Counted from the stretch's first letter, positions 41,351 to 52,445 are shown. The stretch is DNA of 64,000 nt from Agapetus fuscipes (GCA_951799405.1 OX637339.1:10850001-10914000); one strand, 5' to 3'. Numbers and translations: made by a program. The notes: generated by a model not told the origin, from the letters alone.

Positions 41351-42003
41351 TGCGATCACTTGAGGACAGAAGAATTATTGGGGATTTAAATTTTTTGTTT
41401 AAAATTATAAATAATTGTTTTGACAACCCTGATTTGTTGCAGCTCATAAAATTCCGTATACCTACACGATGTACTAGAAATCGCGAGTTGTTCTATATAG
41501 ACAACCATAATACAAATTATATAAGATCGACAATAATTCCCCGCTTACATCGACTGGGCAATGAATATTTGTCGGATATTGACATATTTAATTTGGATCT
41601 CGCTTCATTTAGGACTTTGATAAAAAAATTATTTCCTCCAGCTGCTAAGTCTTAGTTTGTTGTACTTGTAAATTAAATTACTGTTCTCTTGCTTGTAAAA
41701 GATATTTCATTTTGTTTATGTTATGTTATAGTTTTTTATTTTATGTCTATGTTTAATATGTTTTTATTTTTATTTTATTTTATTTTACGAGTATATGAAT
41801 GGATTTAATTTTAGCTTTTTTTTATCGTTTTTTAGTAGTTTTTATAGTTTTCTCCAATTTTAAGATTATATAGAGTTTTTACTTTCACTTTAAGTTTCAA
41901 GTCTGTTCTATCTATATGCAATGATTTTGTAAATGTATTTTTTTGTAACTGTAAAAGGCGAAAGCCGTTAATTGATTTAAATAAAATAAATAAATAAAAT
42001 AAA
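41351..42003 (+). mobile_element. 5'-truncated CR1/Jockey-type retrotransposon
   Basis: The ORF2 C-terminus (to 41655) is followed by a 340-bp 3' UTR. This ends with a small hairpin GGCGAAAGCC (41957-41966) and an (AAATAAAT)n tail at 41978-42003. It is a different family from the one at 10263-15192. Confidence 0.7.
41353..41655 (+). pseudogene. ORF2 C-terminal fragment of a non-LTR retrotransposon
   Basis: The open segment reads SLEDRRIIGDLNFLFKIINN, FRIPTRCTRNRELFY, NYIRSTIIPRLHRLGNEY, then DIDIFNLDLASFRTLIKKLF. This fits the C-terminus downstream of RT in insect CR1/Jockey-group elements (RR...DLxFLxKxIN...P.R..R....LF...F...L). The polymerase is absent; the first ATG is inside the fragment. 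Confidence 0.7.
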
Positions 42004-42076
42004 CACCTTGGGAAACGAATATAGTACCATCTTCCGATCATAGGTCTGAAGCGTTAACCACTACACTACGATCGTT
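42004..42076 (-). repeat. SINE-B-like head fragment
   Basis: GTAGTGTAGTGGTTAACGCT, then GATCGGAAGATGG on the minus strand. Only the head is present, abutting the (AAATAAAT)n tail. Confidence 0.55.
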
Positions 42077-42510
42077 GAAATTTGACCTGTAAAGTTCACC
42101 CTCGTAATGCCGTACTTTTCTACACAAGGGTAGGTTAGTTTTGTACCCCATACACTTTTATACCCTTTGTCATAATAGCGGATATTGGCTGTGTTGTGAA
42201 TTGATGCGAAAAACATACGAGTCCTGTCAATAGGTTATGGCGTCCATATGTCACGACAAGGATTAGATTTAGGGCGATTCCAGCAGTGCGACCGAACTAG
42301 GGCCTTCGAGTCAAATTCTTAAAAAATATGATTTGATTATCATTTTCTTTGGGAGTCTCCTTAGCGATGAAGACGCCAAAGAATATCAGTAATTAGGATA
42401 TTTTTAAATTCCTGAATAATCATAAAAAGTTATTATTTATGATTCCACGGCATATAATGTGTTGTGCCACAAGGGTCCATTCTCGGTCCATTCATTTTTA
42501 TAATCTTACG
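42077..42510. other. No gene seen
   Basis: Nothing recognised. Confidence 0.45.
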
Positions 42511-42940
42511 ATCTAATCTAATCTAATCTAATCTAAGCTGCACAGATATATATCATTTAAGATTCATATTAAATGCATTCCCACAAGCAGATATGTATAA
42601 TTTCGCGCTAACACATGCCGCATGTGGACCTACAATATAAAAACCCAATCTCAAATGAACATAAGCCTTGCAACTCTTGCCGTCCTTCCCTGAAACAGGG
42701 GTGACATTGGCAAAGTGAACCAATTTTTTACAGTATGGGTGGTCAGCCGCATAACAACCTATAAGTCAAGGAACATACATGACAAATTACATTTTTTTTA
42801 AATCAATAAATAACAATATTTACTTGGACATATAAAACTAAATCATAAAACCAATTTTACTTCAACAAACCCCAGCCGCCAACATCACAGATTAACCGCC
42901 ATTTCTTTCTATCCTTCCATACTTCTTTCATTTCCTCCAG
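42511..42940 (-). mobile_element. RTE-A, 5'-truncated copy
   Basis: Tail (GATTA)n at 42511-42537, module to about 42772 (GTTCCTTGACTTATAGGTTG), UTR, then the last ~20 RT codons (MKEVWKDRKKWRLICDVGG) ending at 42940. It belongs to the same young subfamily as 18118 and 36521. Confidence 0.88.
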
Positions 42941-43564
42941 AAACGACGACCTTGAAAATAAAGCTTATTTTAAGTTTATTACAACTCATACATTCGTAAT
43001 TGCATCTTCTTAGACCAACAAAGTTTGTTAACCATCCTTTACAGCCATTTCACACTATACGCATTCTGCCACCATTCAGCCCGGTTTGTTGAAGATTTAG
43101 TTTATCCGGCACTGAGTCGGAAATCAGTAGTGTATGAAGATGTATGACCCTTTTTTCCGGTTATCCATATATAATCCGGTCAGAATGCATTCTGTCTGAA
43201 TGGTTATTGGTCCAAATGACAAGAAATTCACAGTAGGTATATTTAAAGGTCGCATTACTACACTGTAAGACTCTCAAGAAAGATTTGGGGTAAATTTCGA
43301 TGTTACAAGGTATGCAAAATGTCCCATATAAATGCAGGCGATATCCTGTAATGATAAGGGATGACTGTGTGCTGTCTGCGGAAGTGATCTTTATGGCTTT
43401 ATGGTCCGTAATGGCTGCCATAACCGGACACTGCATGACATTTGTACAATATCAAAATAACATCGAAATCCTGGAGGGGAAATCGACTTTTAAATTGCAG
43501 TATGGAGAATGGCGTAAGTGCAACAAAATAATAATTTGATCTATGATAGGGAAGAGCATTCCAC
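42941..43564. other. No gene; possible old element around 43035-43210
   Basis: TTCACACTATACGCATTCTG, then CCGGTCAGAATGCATTCTGT, are suggestive of element ends, but I cannot pair them cleanly. No coding motif. Confidence 0.35.
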
Positions 43565-43896
43565 GCAACGCAACTAAGCTACACATATAACTTAACTTCT
43601 TGCCGCGTTATCCCCAAAGAGTTTCGCATGTTGCGAGGGGGAACCTATTTATTTTCACAGGTGAGAGGGCCAGCCTTATGCCAACCACTTCAAATGAAGT
43701 GGGGGGTTCCCAGCTCCCGAGGAAGCTGGTATTTATTATTTGTGAAGGCTAAGTAACCCTTGCCGGTATTTTATTTTGAGGTTTGAAAGAAACACCGAAA
43801 CGGGAAATCATTTCTGACACCCTAGCCTCGGTGGGATTCGAACCCGAGCTCACGGCATGGAATGCAAGTACTCTACCACTGAGCTATCGACCGGAC
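43565..43896 (-). repeat. SINE-A, best-preserved full-length copy
   Basis: On the minus strand it begins GTCCGGTCGATAGCTCAGTG: the A-box TAGCTCAGTGG at 43876-43886 and B-box GGTTCGAATCCC at 43833-43844 are near perfect. The body follows (TTTCCCGTTTCGGTGTTTC; CCACTTCATTTGAAGTGG) and a 3' region ending TGTAGCTTAGTTGCGTTG. About 330 bp, with no A-run; it presumably uses a LINE that recognises this 3' end. Confidence 0.9.
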
Positions 43897-44519
43897 TTTT
43901 TCCAGACAGAACAAAATAGGCAACGTAGCGAAAAATTATTTGACCTTAAAATAGAGATATGAAATAGAAATTAATGATTCAAGATTAGTCTTTGTTTAAC
44001 TGACCATAATTTCGATGTATTGTGTTTTACACCCAAATAACAAATTTGCAAGAATATCATACATGTTTTCTGTAGATTTGATTAAAATTGGTTAAGGATT
44101 TTAGGAGTCCATAGGGAACATACGAGTACATGCATACATAAGTACCTACATTCAATTTAATGTTTGGTGATCGTAGATGCACCGTAACATGGAAGTGTGT
44201 AGGTGCGTTGGTGTGTCCTGAATGCCACATATCGGTTTACCTTGACCCTTGTGAGCTCTCCCACACACACACACGTACTTAGTGAGTGCATAGCGCTGCA
44301 TTCACGGCTATCCACCAACACTGTGTGCGCGCGCATGTGTGTGAGTGGATGGTGCCACATTGCACTGCATCTACCGGGTGGTTATGGCTATGATGCCCTG
44401 TTCAACCAGAAGATTTTTTGTATTGATTGCAGAGGCATGCACTTTGTAATCATTCATCTTAAAAGATAATAGTAAAAACGGTTTTGTATTCAATTACGGC
44501 GAGTATATTATAATTCCAT
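43897..44519. other. No gene; short (CA)n at 44262-44275
   Basis: Overlapping frames on both strands at 44157-44469 are not supported by any motif. Confidence 0.45.
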
Positions 44520-44554
44520 GACCGGTTTCGCCAACAATCCGTTGGCATCATCAG
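44520..44554 (-). ncRNA. Hammerhead-ribozyme-like motif
   Basis: Minus strand: CTGATGA (44548-44554), one T, stem II GCCAAC/GTTGGC (44541-44546 with 44530-44535), GAAA, then ACCGGT plus C at 44520. ACCGGT is self-complementary, the minimal stem III that functions as a dimer in Penelope-like and retrozyme hammerheads. All core bases are present; stem I pairing is weak. I cannot see the host element's coding part. Confidence 0.55.
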
Positions 44555-45000
44555 GGGGCTAAATAACTACTGAATGGTTCAGATACGGATTCGATCGTTG
44601 AGGGTGTCGTGTGAGGGTATGATGGAAGAAGGGGATGCAGGATGGCCATGTGTGGAGTTTGTGGCATCTGGGTCATTTCTTAGGAATCGCTTCCTAGGGA
44701 AGATGGTCAAAAGAGGGGAAATCGTCCTAAATTTCCAAAATTACCATCAAGTGAAAAATGCCAGGTTGATATAATGTTTTTAAAAATCTCTGCATGCCGC
44801 GTGTTTGACGTTCCTGCTCTAGTCACTCATTGTAGAATGGTAACATGTAATAATTAGGTACCTACCGATACAGATAATGTTCACCTTCACTTCTCCATTC
44901 CCTTTTAGTGCCACTATTGTCGAAGAGCATACAAGCAAACCCTTGTTGCTGGTGAACTTATATTGAATTAGAGAATTCGATTGGTTAATATGTGGAGTTT
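44555..45000. other. Unassigned
   Basis: The 66-codon plus frame 44574-44774 has no recognisable motif. Confidence 0.4.
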
Positions 45001-45240
45001 CTAATCAAATCTAAGTTGTAAAGATATGTTACATTGGAGATTCACATTACATGCATTCCCACAACCAGACACGTACAAGTTCGCGCTTGCACATGCCTCA
45101 TGTGAACCTACAACATAAAAATCAAATCTCAAATGGACATACACCCTGCAACTCTTGCCGTCCTTCTCTGAAACAGGGGTGACATTGGCAAAGTGAACCA
45201 TTTTTACAGCATGGGTGGTCAGCCGCATTCCAATCTATAA
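45001..45240 (-). repeat. 3' module, solitary
   Basis: Same subfamily as 21932 and 56995 (GCGCGAACTTGTACGTG, CATGTAATGTGAATCTCC). The start is mutated (GAGTTATAGATTGGAATGCG). The tail is short. Confidence 0.85.
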
Positions 45241-45677
45241 CTCTTGGAGATTGCTGGTGCATTTAGTTCGGGATCGAAGGCGTATTTGTTTCAGAGATGC
45301 TACAGTAAAATTGTGCACTGTGGGGGATTATTTTGCTAAACAGCACAAAAATCCTGTATCTTTATTACCTACTACTTAAATAGAAATGCTAATTTTGAAA
45401 CACCCAGGATTAAGAAATGGATAATTTTCATTCTAGTCATCCTATACTTTTCTAGCTCCACCAATAGATAGATATACTATTTTCTCCACTGTGCATTTGC
45501 TGCCCAATGTTAAATATTTAGCTCGCAGGAAGGTCTAGCGGACAGAGGAGGAGGAGGGGTAATCCCTGTGGGGGAGGGGGTGGGAGGGAGGTCGACGACC
45601 TTCAGGACCGCCACGACACCAAACACTTGAGTGTTACCATCACGTTGTTGTGAGAGCCAGATAAGTAAATAAATTTC
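45241..45677. other. No gene; GGAGG-rich run at 45545-45595
   Basis: A purine-rich low-complexity run, otherwise unassigned. Confidence 0.45.
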
Positions 45678-45945
45678 AGGATGAATCATTTGGTGAGAGC
45701 TGTTTTTGTGTGAATCACACTTCAAGAGCCCTGTGCATGTTTGTTTGTTGCTAGTATAGGCCTATTTTGCTGGTGAAACCCAGTTGCTGTAAGGCTGGAT
45801 CAACATTTGTAGCCGATCTTTGAGAAAAGTAGATAAAATAGGGCGAAGAACATTTTGAAAAATAAATGATAATTTATTTGTACCTACTCCGCCGGGATTC
45901 TAACCCACTTACTTTCAAAAGCGTTAACCCCTACACTACAGATTA
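45678..45945 (-). repeat. SINE-B, near full length
   Basis: Head GTAGTGTAGGGGTTAACGCT, then AGTGGGTTAGAATCCCGGCG. The body has CAGCCTTACAGCAACTGGGT and the 3' part GTGTGATTCACAC. Confidence 0.75.
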
Positions 45946-46432
45946 TATGTCATCTAACAAACGGATAGATTTCAATGGCAAATTGGAAAATGCAATCGTC
46001 CTCGTTTCTTCTTCTTCTTTTAGTGCTACTATTAACAAAGATCAACCAAAACATCTTCAGTAGCCTAGACTACCATCTTCAGCTAATATTGCTTTTTATA
46101 ACTAAAAGTAAAAACTCACAGTGGAAATTATAATATTATTCTGTGCAACTTAGGTTATAGATGATCCCATGATGCCCATGGCTGGTCATGTGCAGTCAGC
46201 ATCCAGCCACAGATCCCCACATTAGTTCATGTGCTTGCCATGACTGGTCATGACTCAGCACAATCATGGAATGATTCCAAATGCACCAGTCACGTTATCT
46301 GACCGCGACCAGCCAAAATGCATAAAACATTCATGTTATCTCCACTGCACTTTGACTGGCAACAATTTACTGTTTTTTGTGGAGTACATATCAGAGCTCA
46401 TTTTAAAACAATTGGGATTTTAATTTCGTCAT
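45946..46432. other. No gene seen
   Basis: 46160-46320 has several GGCTGGTCATG and GACTGGTCATGACT words, a possible decayed local repeat. Confidence 0.4.
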
Positions 46433-46755
46433 GTTGATCTGCAATGTTGGCGGCTAAGGCTTTTCTTAATTATACCTAAGTAAATGTTTATTTTAATTTC
46501 AATATCGAAATTGAAAGATTTTCTCAATCTTGTTTTTTTAAGGTATTGATGATTTTATATACCTAAGTACTTGTAAAATGTTTATTATTATTTGTGTTCC
46601 TTAATTTATTGGCTGGTATGTGGCCGACCACCCATACTGTAAAAAATGGTTCACTTTGCCGATGTAATCCCTGTTTCAGGGAAGGTCGGCAAGAGTTGCA
46701 GGAGGTAGGGATGTTCATTTGACATTTATGTTTTTATTTTATAAGTACATACTGG
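46433..46755 (+). mobile_element. RTE-A, very short 5'-truncated copy
   Basis: Only the last 7 RT codons (LICNVGG and stop) precede the UTR and module (GTTCCTTAATTTATTGGCTG). The module stops at ATAAGTACATAC without its tail. Confidence 0.75.
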
Positions 46756-46795
46756 GTGATCATTTATGCAAATCAATCCTAGTATTGGTAAAGGC

Positions 46796-46970
46796 CACTT
46801 GTCTGTAGTCTAGTAGTTAGCGCTACGGACTCGTAATCCGAAGGTCCTGAAGAGCACAATTTTTTTTTTTAATTTATACGATCTTTGTTGTGTTGAAAAA
46901 TTCATTTGCCTTCAAAGAAAAAGACCGGTCACCAAAGGTCCATCCAGCCTCATAGCAAATGAGGCACACG
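46796..46970 (+). repeat. SINE-B, head and body
   Basis: CTGTAGTCTAGTAGTTAGCG, ACTCGTAATCCGAAGGTCC, then GACCGGTCACCAAAGGTCCA. The 3' part is missing, and a copy in the opposite direction starts 54 bp later. Confidence 0.75.
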
Positions 46971-47023
46971 AAACTGACTCACATGAAAAAAAACAAATCA
47001 TCTATAAAAAAATAAATATATTA

Positions 47024-47312
47024 GGCTGATTTATTTGGTGAGCGCTGTTTTTGTGTGTATCACACCTCAAGAGCCCTCTGCGAGCTTGGTCGTTGCTGTA
47101 GAAAGCGCCAATTCTCAAGCAAGACCCAGTTGTTGTAAGACTGGATGGACCTTTTGATGGACGGTCTTTGGTAAAGGTTTATGAATTTTTTAAACCCAGC
47201 GAAGAGCAAATTTGAAAATATAAATGGTATATTTTTTGTGCTCCGCCGGGATTCGAACCCACAACCTTCCAGTTACGAGTCCGCTGTGTTACCACTTGGA
47301 CTACGGACCGAT
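47024..47312 (-). repeat. SINE-B, full length
   Basis: Head CGGTCCGTAGTCCAAGTGGT, then GGTTGTGGGTTCGAATCCCG (B-box intact). The body includes CAGTCTTACAACAACTGGGT and GCGCTTTCTACAGCAACG, and the 3' end GTGTGATACACAC. It is convergent with the copy at 46796. Confidence 0.85.
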
Positions 47313-47343
47313 CAATGTATGTATGCATGATGTAAACATTTTA

Positions 47344-47478
47344 GGGCCCAGTATTTTCAACATCAAAATTGCGACTTTATACTGAATGAAGAAGATGCAC
47401 TTATGTAAATCGTGTGAGTAGTTCTTGTCATCAGTTTTTAAAGTCAAATACGCGTAGATAAGTTGAAAATACCGGGCC
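47344..47478. mobile_element. MITE with GGCCCGGTATTTTCAAC ends, ~135 bp
   Basis: Left GGGCCCAGTATTTTCAAC, right GTTGAAAATACCGGGCC. The interior TGCGACTTTATACTGAA and GCACTTATGTAAATCGTGTG match 50790-50916. Flanks are not a clean direct duplication. Confidence 0.75.
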
Positions 47479-48227
47479 TAAGTAAACGCTATAGTTGAAT
47501 TTAAACGTAGATTTTTATACTGCTGCACTATTACAGTTTCCAAGGCATCATGATGATGATGATTATCTGTGGTATAAGAAGTCCGGGCAACTTCCTACAG
47601 AATAACTAAAAACACGGACTGCATCTAAAGTGCAACGAACGCTAGCCTGCAGTGATACGCAACCAGGTAACAGATACACGATTTCATTGCGTCACTTTAG
47701 TTCTTGTTTGTCTTATCTCCAACAGAGGTAAATTCACATGAGCGATGTTTGTATGTATACTGGACCTATGAGCCTTATGAATGCTGGAAATTCTTACATT
47801 AACTTTTTATCTCTTTTTTTTCTCAGAATGTGATTATTAAGACGATTTCAATCGAAGGTCATCTTTGAATCAAATGATAGTCAAACAAGCACTGGGAGGA
47901 CGATTTGTAGCTAGAGATGGAGCATCAGAGCCAAATGACTGATGTTCTAGGTTATCAGTGAGGTCTTGTTACAGTCAGTTCCTAAGAAACCGTCAACGTG
48001 ACGTAACTGTTTGTTTGGCAGTTTGCTCTGATACATCTGCAAGTTTTCTTTTGTTGTTCTATTTTATTTATTTATAACTTACCAAAACCTCATTAATGTG
48101 AGTGCATTACAAACCTCTTGCAGTTATGTTTACCCTACTTCTTTATTGTACGTATACACGGTATACACCTATTTTGTTTGTTATGCGACAAGTATGTTAT
48201 GTATATTGGATTGGATGGAATTCATTG
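47479..48227. other. No gene seen
   Basis: Unassigned. Short (ATG)n run near 47550. Confidence 0.45.
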
Positions 48228-48425
48228 ACTAATGGGTGTGTATGAGGTGGACTGCTCGGTAACTGAAATGGAAAAAAAGGAGACGAAAGACCGAGAAGAG
48301 TATGGTTGGGTCATATCGGTGAAATTGTGAAATAATGAGGTACACAAAGCGAATGTAAGAGAAGGAAATGTATGAAAAATGTTATGGATATGAATCAATT
48401 AAAAGAGATATGCAAGGATAATTGC
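48228..48425 (+). pseudogene. RTE-B reverse transcriptase C-terminal remnant
   Basis: Pieces ERPRRVWLGHIGEIVK, SECKRRKCMKNVMDMNQLKE and ICKD align with the RTE C-terminus (compare GRPRKVWMDQISEI and CKDRKEW at 32500-32640). Stops and a frameshift are present. 48426-48555 has nothing recognised. Confidence 0.6.
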
Positions 48426-48555
48426 GATCGTCGAAATCCAGGAAAAATCTCAAAAAATCCCTCAAGACCCACTACTTCGCCGCGATATCACAGCAAGCAC
48501 CTTTGGAGTGACAATCGTAACGGAACGGTGCTATATTAAATTATCACCATCATTA

Positions 48556-48705
48556 TTCCTTGACTTATAGGTTGGTATGAGGCTGACCACCCATACTGTA
48601 AAAAATGGTTCACTTTGCCAATGTCACCCCTGTTTCAGGGAATGTCGGCAGGAGTTGCAGGGCTTATGTTCATTTGAGTTTGGATTTTATTTGTAAGTAC
48701 ACATA
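48556..48705 (+). repeat. 3' module, start part
   Basis: ATTCCTTGACTTATAGGTTG to TTTGTAAGTACACAT, then replaced abruptly by RTE-A coding sequence. Tail absent. Confidence 0.75.
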
Positions 48706-48707
48706 GT

Positions 48708-49290
48708 CATAATAAAAGGAGGACTTGTATTAAAAAGGTTATGACTCTGGATGAAATGAAAGAAGTATGCAAGGACAGGAAGAAGTGGCGGCTAATCTGC
48801 AATGTTGATTTCTAATGTTGGTGTATTTATTTGCTACATTTTTTGCATAGGAAATTTTTGACTTTTTTTTGTATAGATTTCTTTGTAAGGTTTTGTTCTT
48901 TTTTATCTTTAAATGTAATTTATTATTCATATTCCTTGACTTATAGGTTGGTATGAGGCTGACCACCCATACTGTAAAAAATGGTTCACTTTGCCAATGT
49001 CACCCCTGTTTCAGAGAAGGTCGGCAAAAGTTGTGGGGCTTATGTTCATTTGAGGTTTGGATTTTATTTGTAAGTACACATTCAGCATTTGTAAGCGCGA
49101 ACTACACTTGTTGGTTTGTGGGCATACATCTGAGAGCTTTAAATGAATATATCCTTGCAACTTAGATTATAGATTATAGACACAATCAGCATTTGTAAGC
49201 GCGAACTACACGTGTTTGTTTGTGGGCATACATCTGAGAGCTTTAAATGAATATATCCTTGCAACTTAGATTATAGATTATTATAGATTA
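48708..49290 (+). mobile_element. RTE-A copy with tandemly duplicated 3' end
   Basis: RT codons SHNKRRTCIKKVMTLDEMKE to the stop at 48813-48815, a UTR of TTTTTT-rich sequence, and the module from 48936. The last ~100 bp (49077-49175) is then repeated almost exactly at 49181-49285, each ending CTTAGATTATAGATTA. It belongs to the same subfamily as 53812. Confidence 0.85.
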
Positions 49291-49309
49291 TCATCATAGG
49301 AAAAATCGG

Positions 49310-49370
49310 AGGCAAATATGCAGATGCTCTGGACCTCATAGCGGAATGGCGACAGAGTTACAGTTACAGG
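49310..49370 (+). repeat. RTE-B 3' end fragment
   Basis: CTCTGGACCTCATAGCGGAA, then TGGCGACAGAGTTACAGTTA. Confidence 0.6.
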
Positions 49371-50104
49371 ACTGTTACTGACTGGAATGTTTCAGGCAAA
49401 GGTTTGTCTCAGCTGTGTGGTAGTAGGTTAGCGTTAGGTATTTATGTTGGATGCCTAAATAGTTGCGCCTGCGCTTCTTTGCCGCCTTAGCGCAGGTCAT
49501 CAAACCCCGAACACCAACTAGAGACACCAACACCAGTACAGACACTGATAGACACCGATAGACAGCGACAGACACCGATGCACTAACCTAGGCAAATGCA
49601 GCTCTGCTACACAGACAAGTAAAGCTAGCTTGCGCTTCTCATTCTGTATGCCAGACAACTCAGTGCACACTAACAGTACATGGGCACCAATATTAAGTCT
49701 TCTTCTTCTCGAAGAAGATCTGTTCATTCGGGACTCCTTGATGCAGAAGACCAGCTGCTCTTCCATATTTTGGGTGGTCAGCCTGATAGACGCTGGTCGT
49801 CTGGTACTCCCTGTGCCACGGTTCGAATTAACCTACTTTCTCTCATGGGTCTACATAGTCGCTCCAGAACCGTCTCCTCTTCCTACTCCATCTGTCAATG
49901 TCCTCAGTGTCGCATATGCCTCTGATTCAGTCTTATACGGTGTTATTCACACACAGCAAATCCATGGCTCAACTGCCACGAATTTTCCATACAAAAAAAC
50001 GATGTTCCATGGATCAGTTACCTACGTATCAAATGTGTTGTGAATAAACCTGTGTTTTTCCAGCAAAGGCGCTGAGAGTTTTCATCTCAGATGTTCTGAA
50101 CATG
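49371..50104. other. No gene; short minisatellite at 49525-49583
   Basis: GACACCGATAGACAGCGACA repeats locally. Frames of 66-137 codons on both strands overlap one another and show no domain. 49845-49905 shares ~50 bp with 63790-63845. Confidence 0.4.
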
Positions 50105-50190
50105 TAAGATTTAAGAGTTTATTTTGTAAATACGCATCAGCATGTGTCAGAGCGAACCCGTATATGATCTTTGCAACTTAGATTATTGTT
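50105..50190 (+). repeat. 3' module, internally shortened tail
   Basis: ATTTTGTAAATACGCATCAG, then CATGTGTCAGAGCGAACC, and TTTGCAACTTAGATTATTG. The TGTCTGCTTGTGGG block is deleted. Confidence 0.55.
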
Positions 50191-50789
50191 CACACAAGGA
50201 ACTGGGCGCCTGCACTGTGAATAGCCAAATAAGCAAATTCACAATTAATATTTTTCGTTCCTTAAATGTGTTGGTAGATGTTTGTATTTTAATTTAATTT
50301 GTGTTCTTACAATGTACGATTTTTCTATAAAAAAACTCATTTTTTATCTAAATGCAAGTAAATACTTGCTTTTCATTGGATTCAAAGAGAGACCCTTTTT
50401 CAATCTGACATCTTCTTCAAATGTATTTTAAGGTTTCCTCTTTACGTCAGCAGATAATAAAATATAATTAAGTCATCCCTACCTAATAAATAATCACACT
50501 CAAGTACCTACTACACTTTACAATGTTTATTTAACTTCAAGTTTACGTAGAGTAAAGCTGTTGAGAGAAAACCTCTTTGATAGTGGAAGGATCTATAAAC
50601 AGAACCGCTAGTATAAATCTGTACGCTTAAACTCAACAATAGCGTTTACCAAAAAATGTATGAGTATCTAAGCTAAAACCAACTCTCAAAAACCACATGT
50701 GTAACACCTATTCTTCCTGATGAATAAAAAGGTTTTAATCTAAACAGGTTTAAAAACTCAGTTTTTCCGTAAAAAAAAAGGCGGTTTAT
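50191..50789. other. No gene seen
   Basis: AT-rich, unassigned. Confidence 0.45.
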
Positions 50790-50916
50790 GGCCCGGTATT
50801 TTCAACGTAAGCATAGCGACTTTACACTGAAAAAAAAGGACGCACTTATGTGAATCGTGTGGGTAGTTAGTTGTATCAGATTAAGGTCACATAAAATAAC
50901 GTTGAAAATACCGGTC
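50790..50916. mobile_element. MITE with GGCCCGGTATTTTCAAC ends, 127 bp
   Basis: Left GGCCCGGTATTTTCAACGTA, right ACGTTGAAAATACCGGTC. The interior GCGACTTTACACTGAAAAAA and GCACTTATGTGAATCGTGTG are shared with 47344. Confidence 0.8.
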
Positions 50917-51731
50917 GTATCTGTTATTAAAAAAATCTAATGAATAATCCCGAATAAAGAAGCTAGACCGGACTCGAAAAGAACCAAAGGACTACTCAGA
51001 ACTTCGAAATGAAAGTTGATACAATGATCACAGGCAGAACATTGCAGGATCACATCTTCGATGACCACATACATGTGAAATAGAGGACACAGTGAGATGG
51101 AGCAGATCTAGGAGAGGTCATGTCTCCAGAATGATCTATGAAAGACTGTCACACATTGTAGCTAATGAGATGTAAGTAGATCAACGACAAGCTGTGAATA
51201 TCTCCTAAAAGGGGGAGAGATATCTGAACGTCCTCATCTCAGAATCCATGAGCCGATCTGAATTAGTGTTTTTGTGAATCACAGATCTAGAAAGATCTGA
51301 ATGAAGAAAAATACATACTAAGGCATTTTTTGTAAAAGCTGGTTGCGTGTAAACGTAACGTGGTTGGGTAGATCTTGTAACTAACCAAAATGCCTGCTTA
51401 CCTACTTGCTGCATCGCCTTGTTACTTGTGCTTGTGTACTTATATTATAACTGCGGGCTCGTTGCATTAACCAGTTACTTTTTGAAGCTCAGCAGTGATA
51501 GTAAACCAGAAAAAAATCATTTTTAAAATGTTCAAATCGACTCATAACAAAATAAAAACAATACTCAATAAAGTTGAATAAATTTCAAGCAGCATTTAAT
51601 TTTGATAAAAGTAAGATTTTTAAAGTAATCTTTATTACTCGTACCAAGTTGAAAATCACAGCTAGTGTTTTTTTTTACTTAGCTATTAGGTAGTTAATTT
51701 CACGAAATAAATGTTTTAATTCTGGAATAGG
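50917..51731. other. No gene seen
   Basis: 51000-51180 has a less AT-rich segment with AGATGGAGCAGATCTAGGAG and GGTCATGTCTCCAGAATGAT. This could be a scrap of an RT C-terminus (RRGHVSRM-like), but it is too broken to call. Confidence 0.35.
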
Positions 51732-52445
51732 ATTTCTGGAAATGAAAGAAATGAAGAAAATACGAACTATGAATTAAGAATAAACGGAATGAATGTTGAT
51801 GTGGTAAATGAGTTTGTATACTTGGGAAGTAGGTTTGAAAAAGATGGAAGAATGACAGGTGAACTTGAAAGAAGAGTAATGAAGGGCAGGTGTGTACTGG
51901 GTGCCACAGCTTGTATCGCCAAAAATCAAAACATATCTAAAAATGCTCGATTGGCGGTACACAGTGGCATACTTTTACCCACCTTGATGTATGGAAGCGA
52001 GGCCTGGACGGTGAATGAAAGTGAAATTAGTAAAGTCCATACTGTTGAAATGGACTTTCTAAGAAGTATGATTGGGAAAAAACGGAGTGACAGGGTGAGG
52101 AATGATTTTGTAAGAGAAGAATGTGGTGCAAGAGAAAGTGTGAAAGTGAAGATTAAAAGAAGTTTGTTAAGATGGTTTGGGCATATGGAGAGAATGAATG
52201 AGGAAAGACTGACGAAGAAAATATATGTTGGTAGAATAGATGGATGTCGTGGTAGAGGAAGACCGAGAAAGGTATGGATGGACGAAATATCCGAAATTGC
52301 GAACGAATGGAATATCCAGAGTCATAGTAAAAGGAGAGCCTGTATGAAGAAGGTTATGACTCTGGAGGAAATGAAAGAAGTGTGTAAGGACAGAAAGAAA
52401 TGGCGGTTAATCTGTGATGTTGGCGGCTTGGGTTTTTTAAATTAA
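51732..52445 (+). pseudogene. RTE-A reverse transcriptase, C-terminal third
   Basis: An open frame of 237 codons, equivalent to residues ~336-566 of the 30963 ORF: FVYLGSRFEKDGRMTGELER, PTLMYGSEAWTVNESEI, RWFGHMERMNEERLTKKIY, GRGRPRKVWMDEISEIANEW and CKDRKKWRLICDVGG. The normal TAG stop is TTG here, so the frame reads on to GLGFLN. The whole polymerase palm (YADD) is missing, so it is inactive. The first ATG (51789) is not a real start. Confidence 0.85.

Noticed and set aside
43035..43210. Possible MITE with CATTCTG ends
   Set aside because: GCATTCTG appears on both sides, but the pairing is imperfect and the flanks do not show a duplication.
43833..43896. A true tRNA gene
   Set aside because: A and B boxes are excellent, but the sequence continues as a multi-copy 330-bp SINE and I could not pair a proper acceptor stem. 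The same applies to heads at 23842, 34626, 47249, 56606 and 7395.
49518..50043. Frames up to 137 codons on both strands
   Set aside because: Mutually overlapping antisense frames with a GACACCGATAG minisatellite underneath part of them. No motif.
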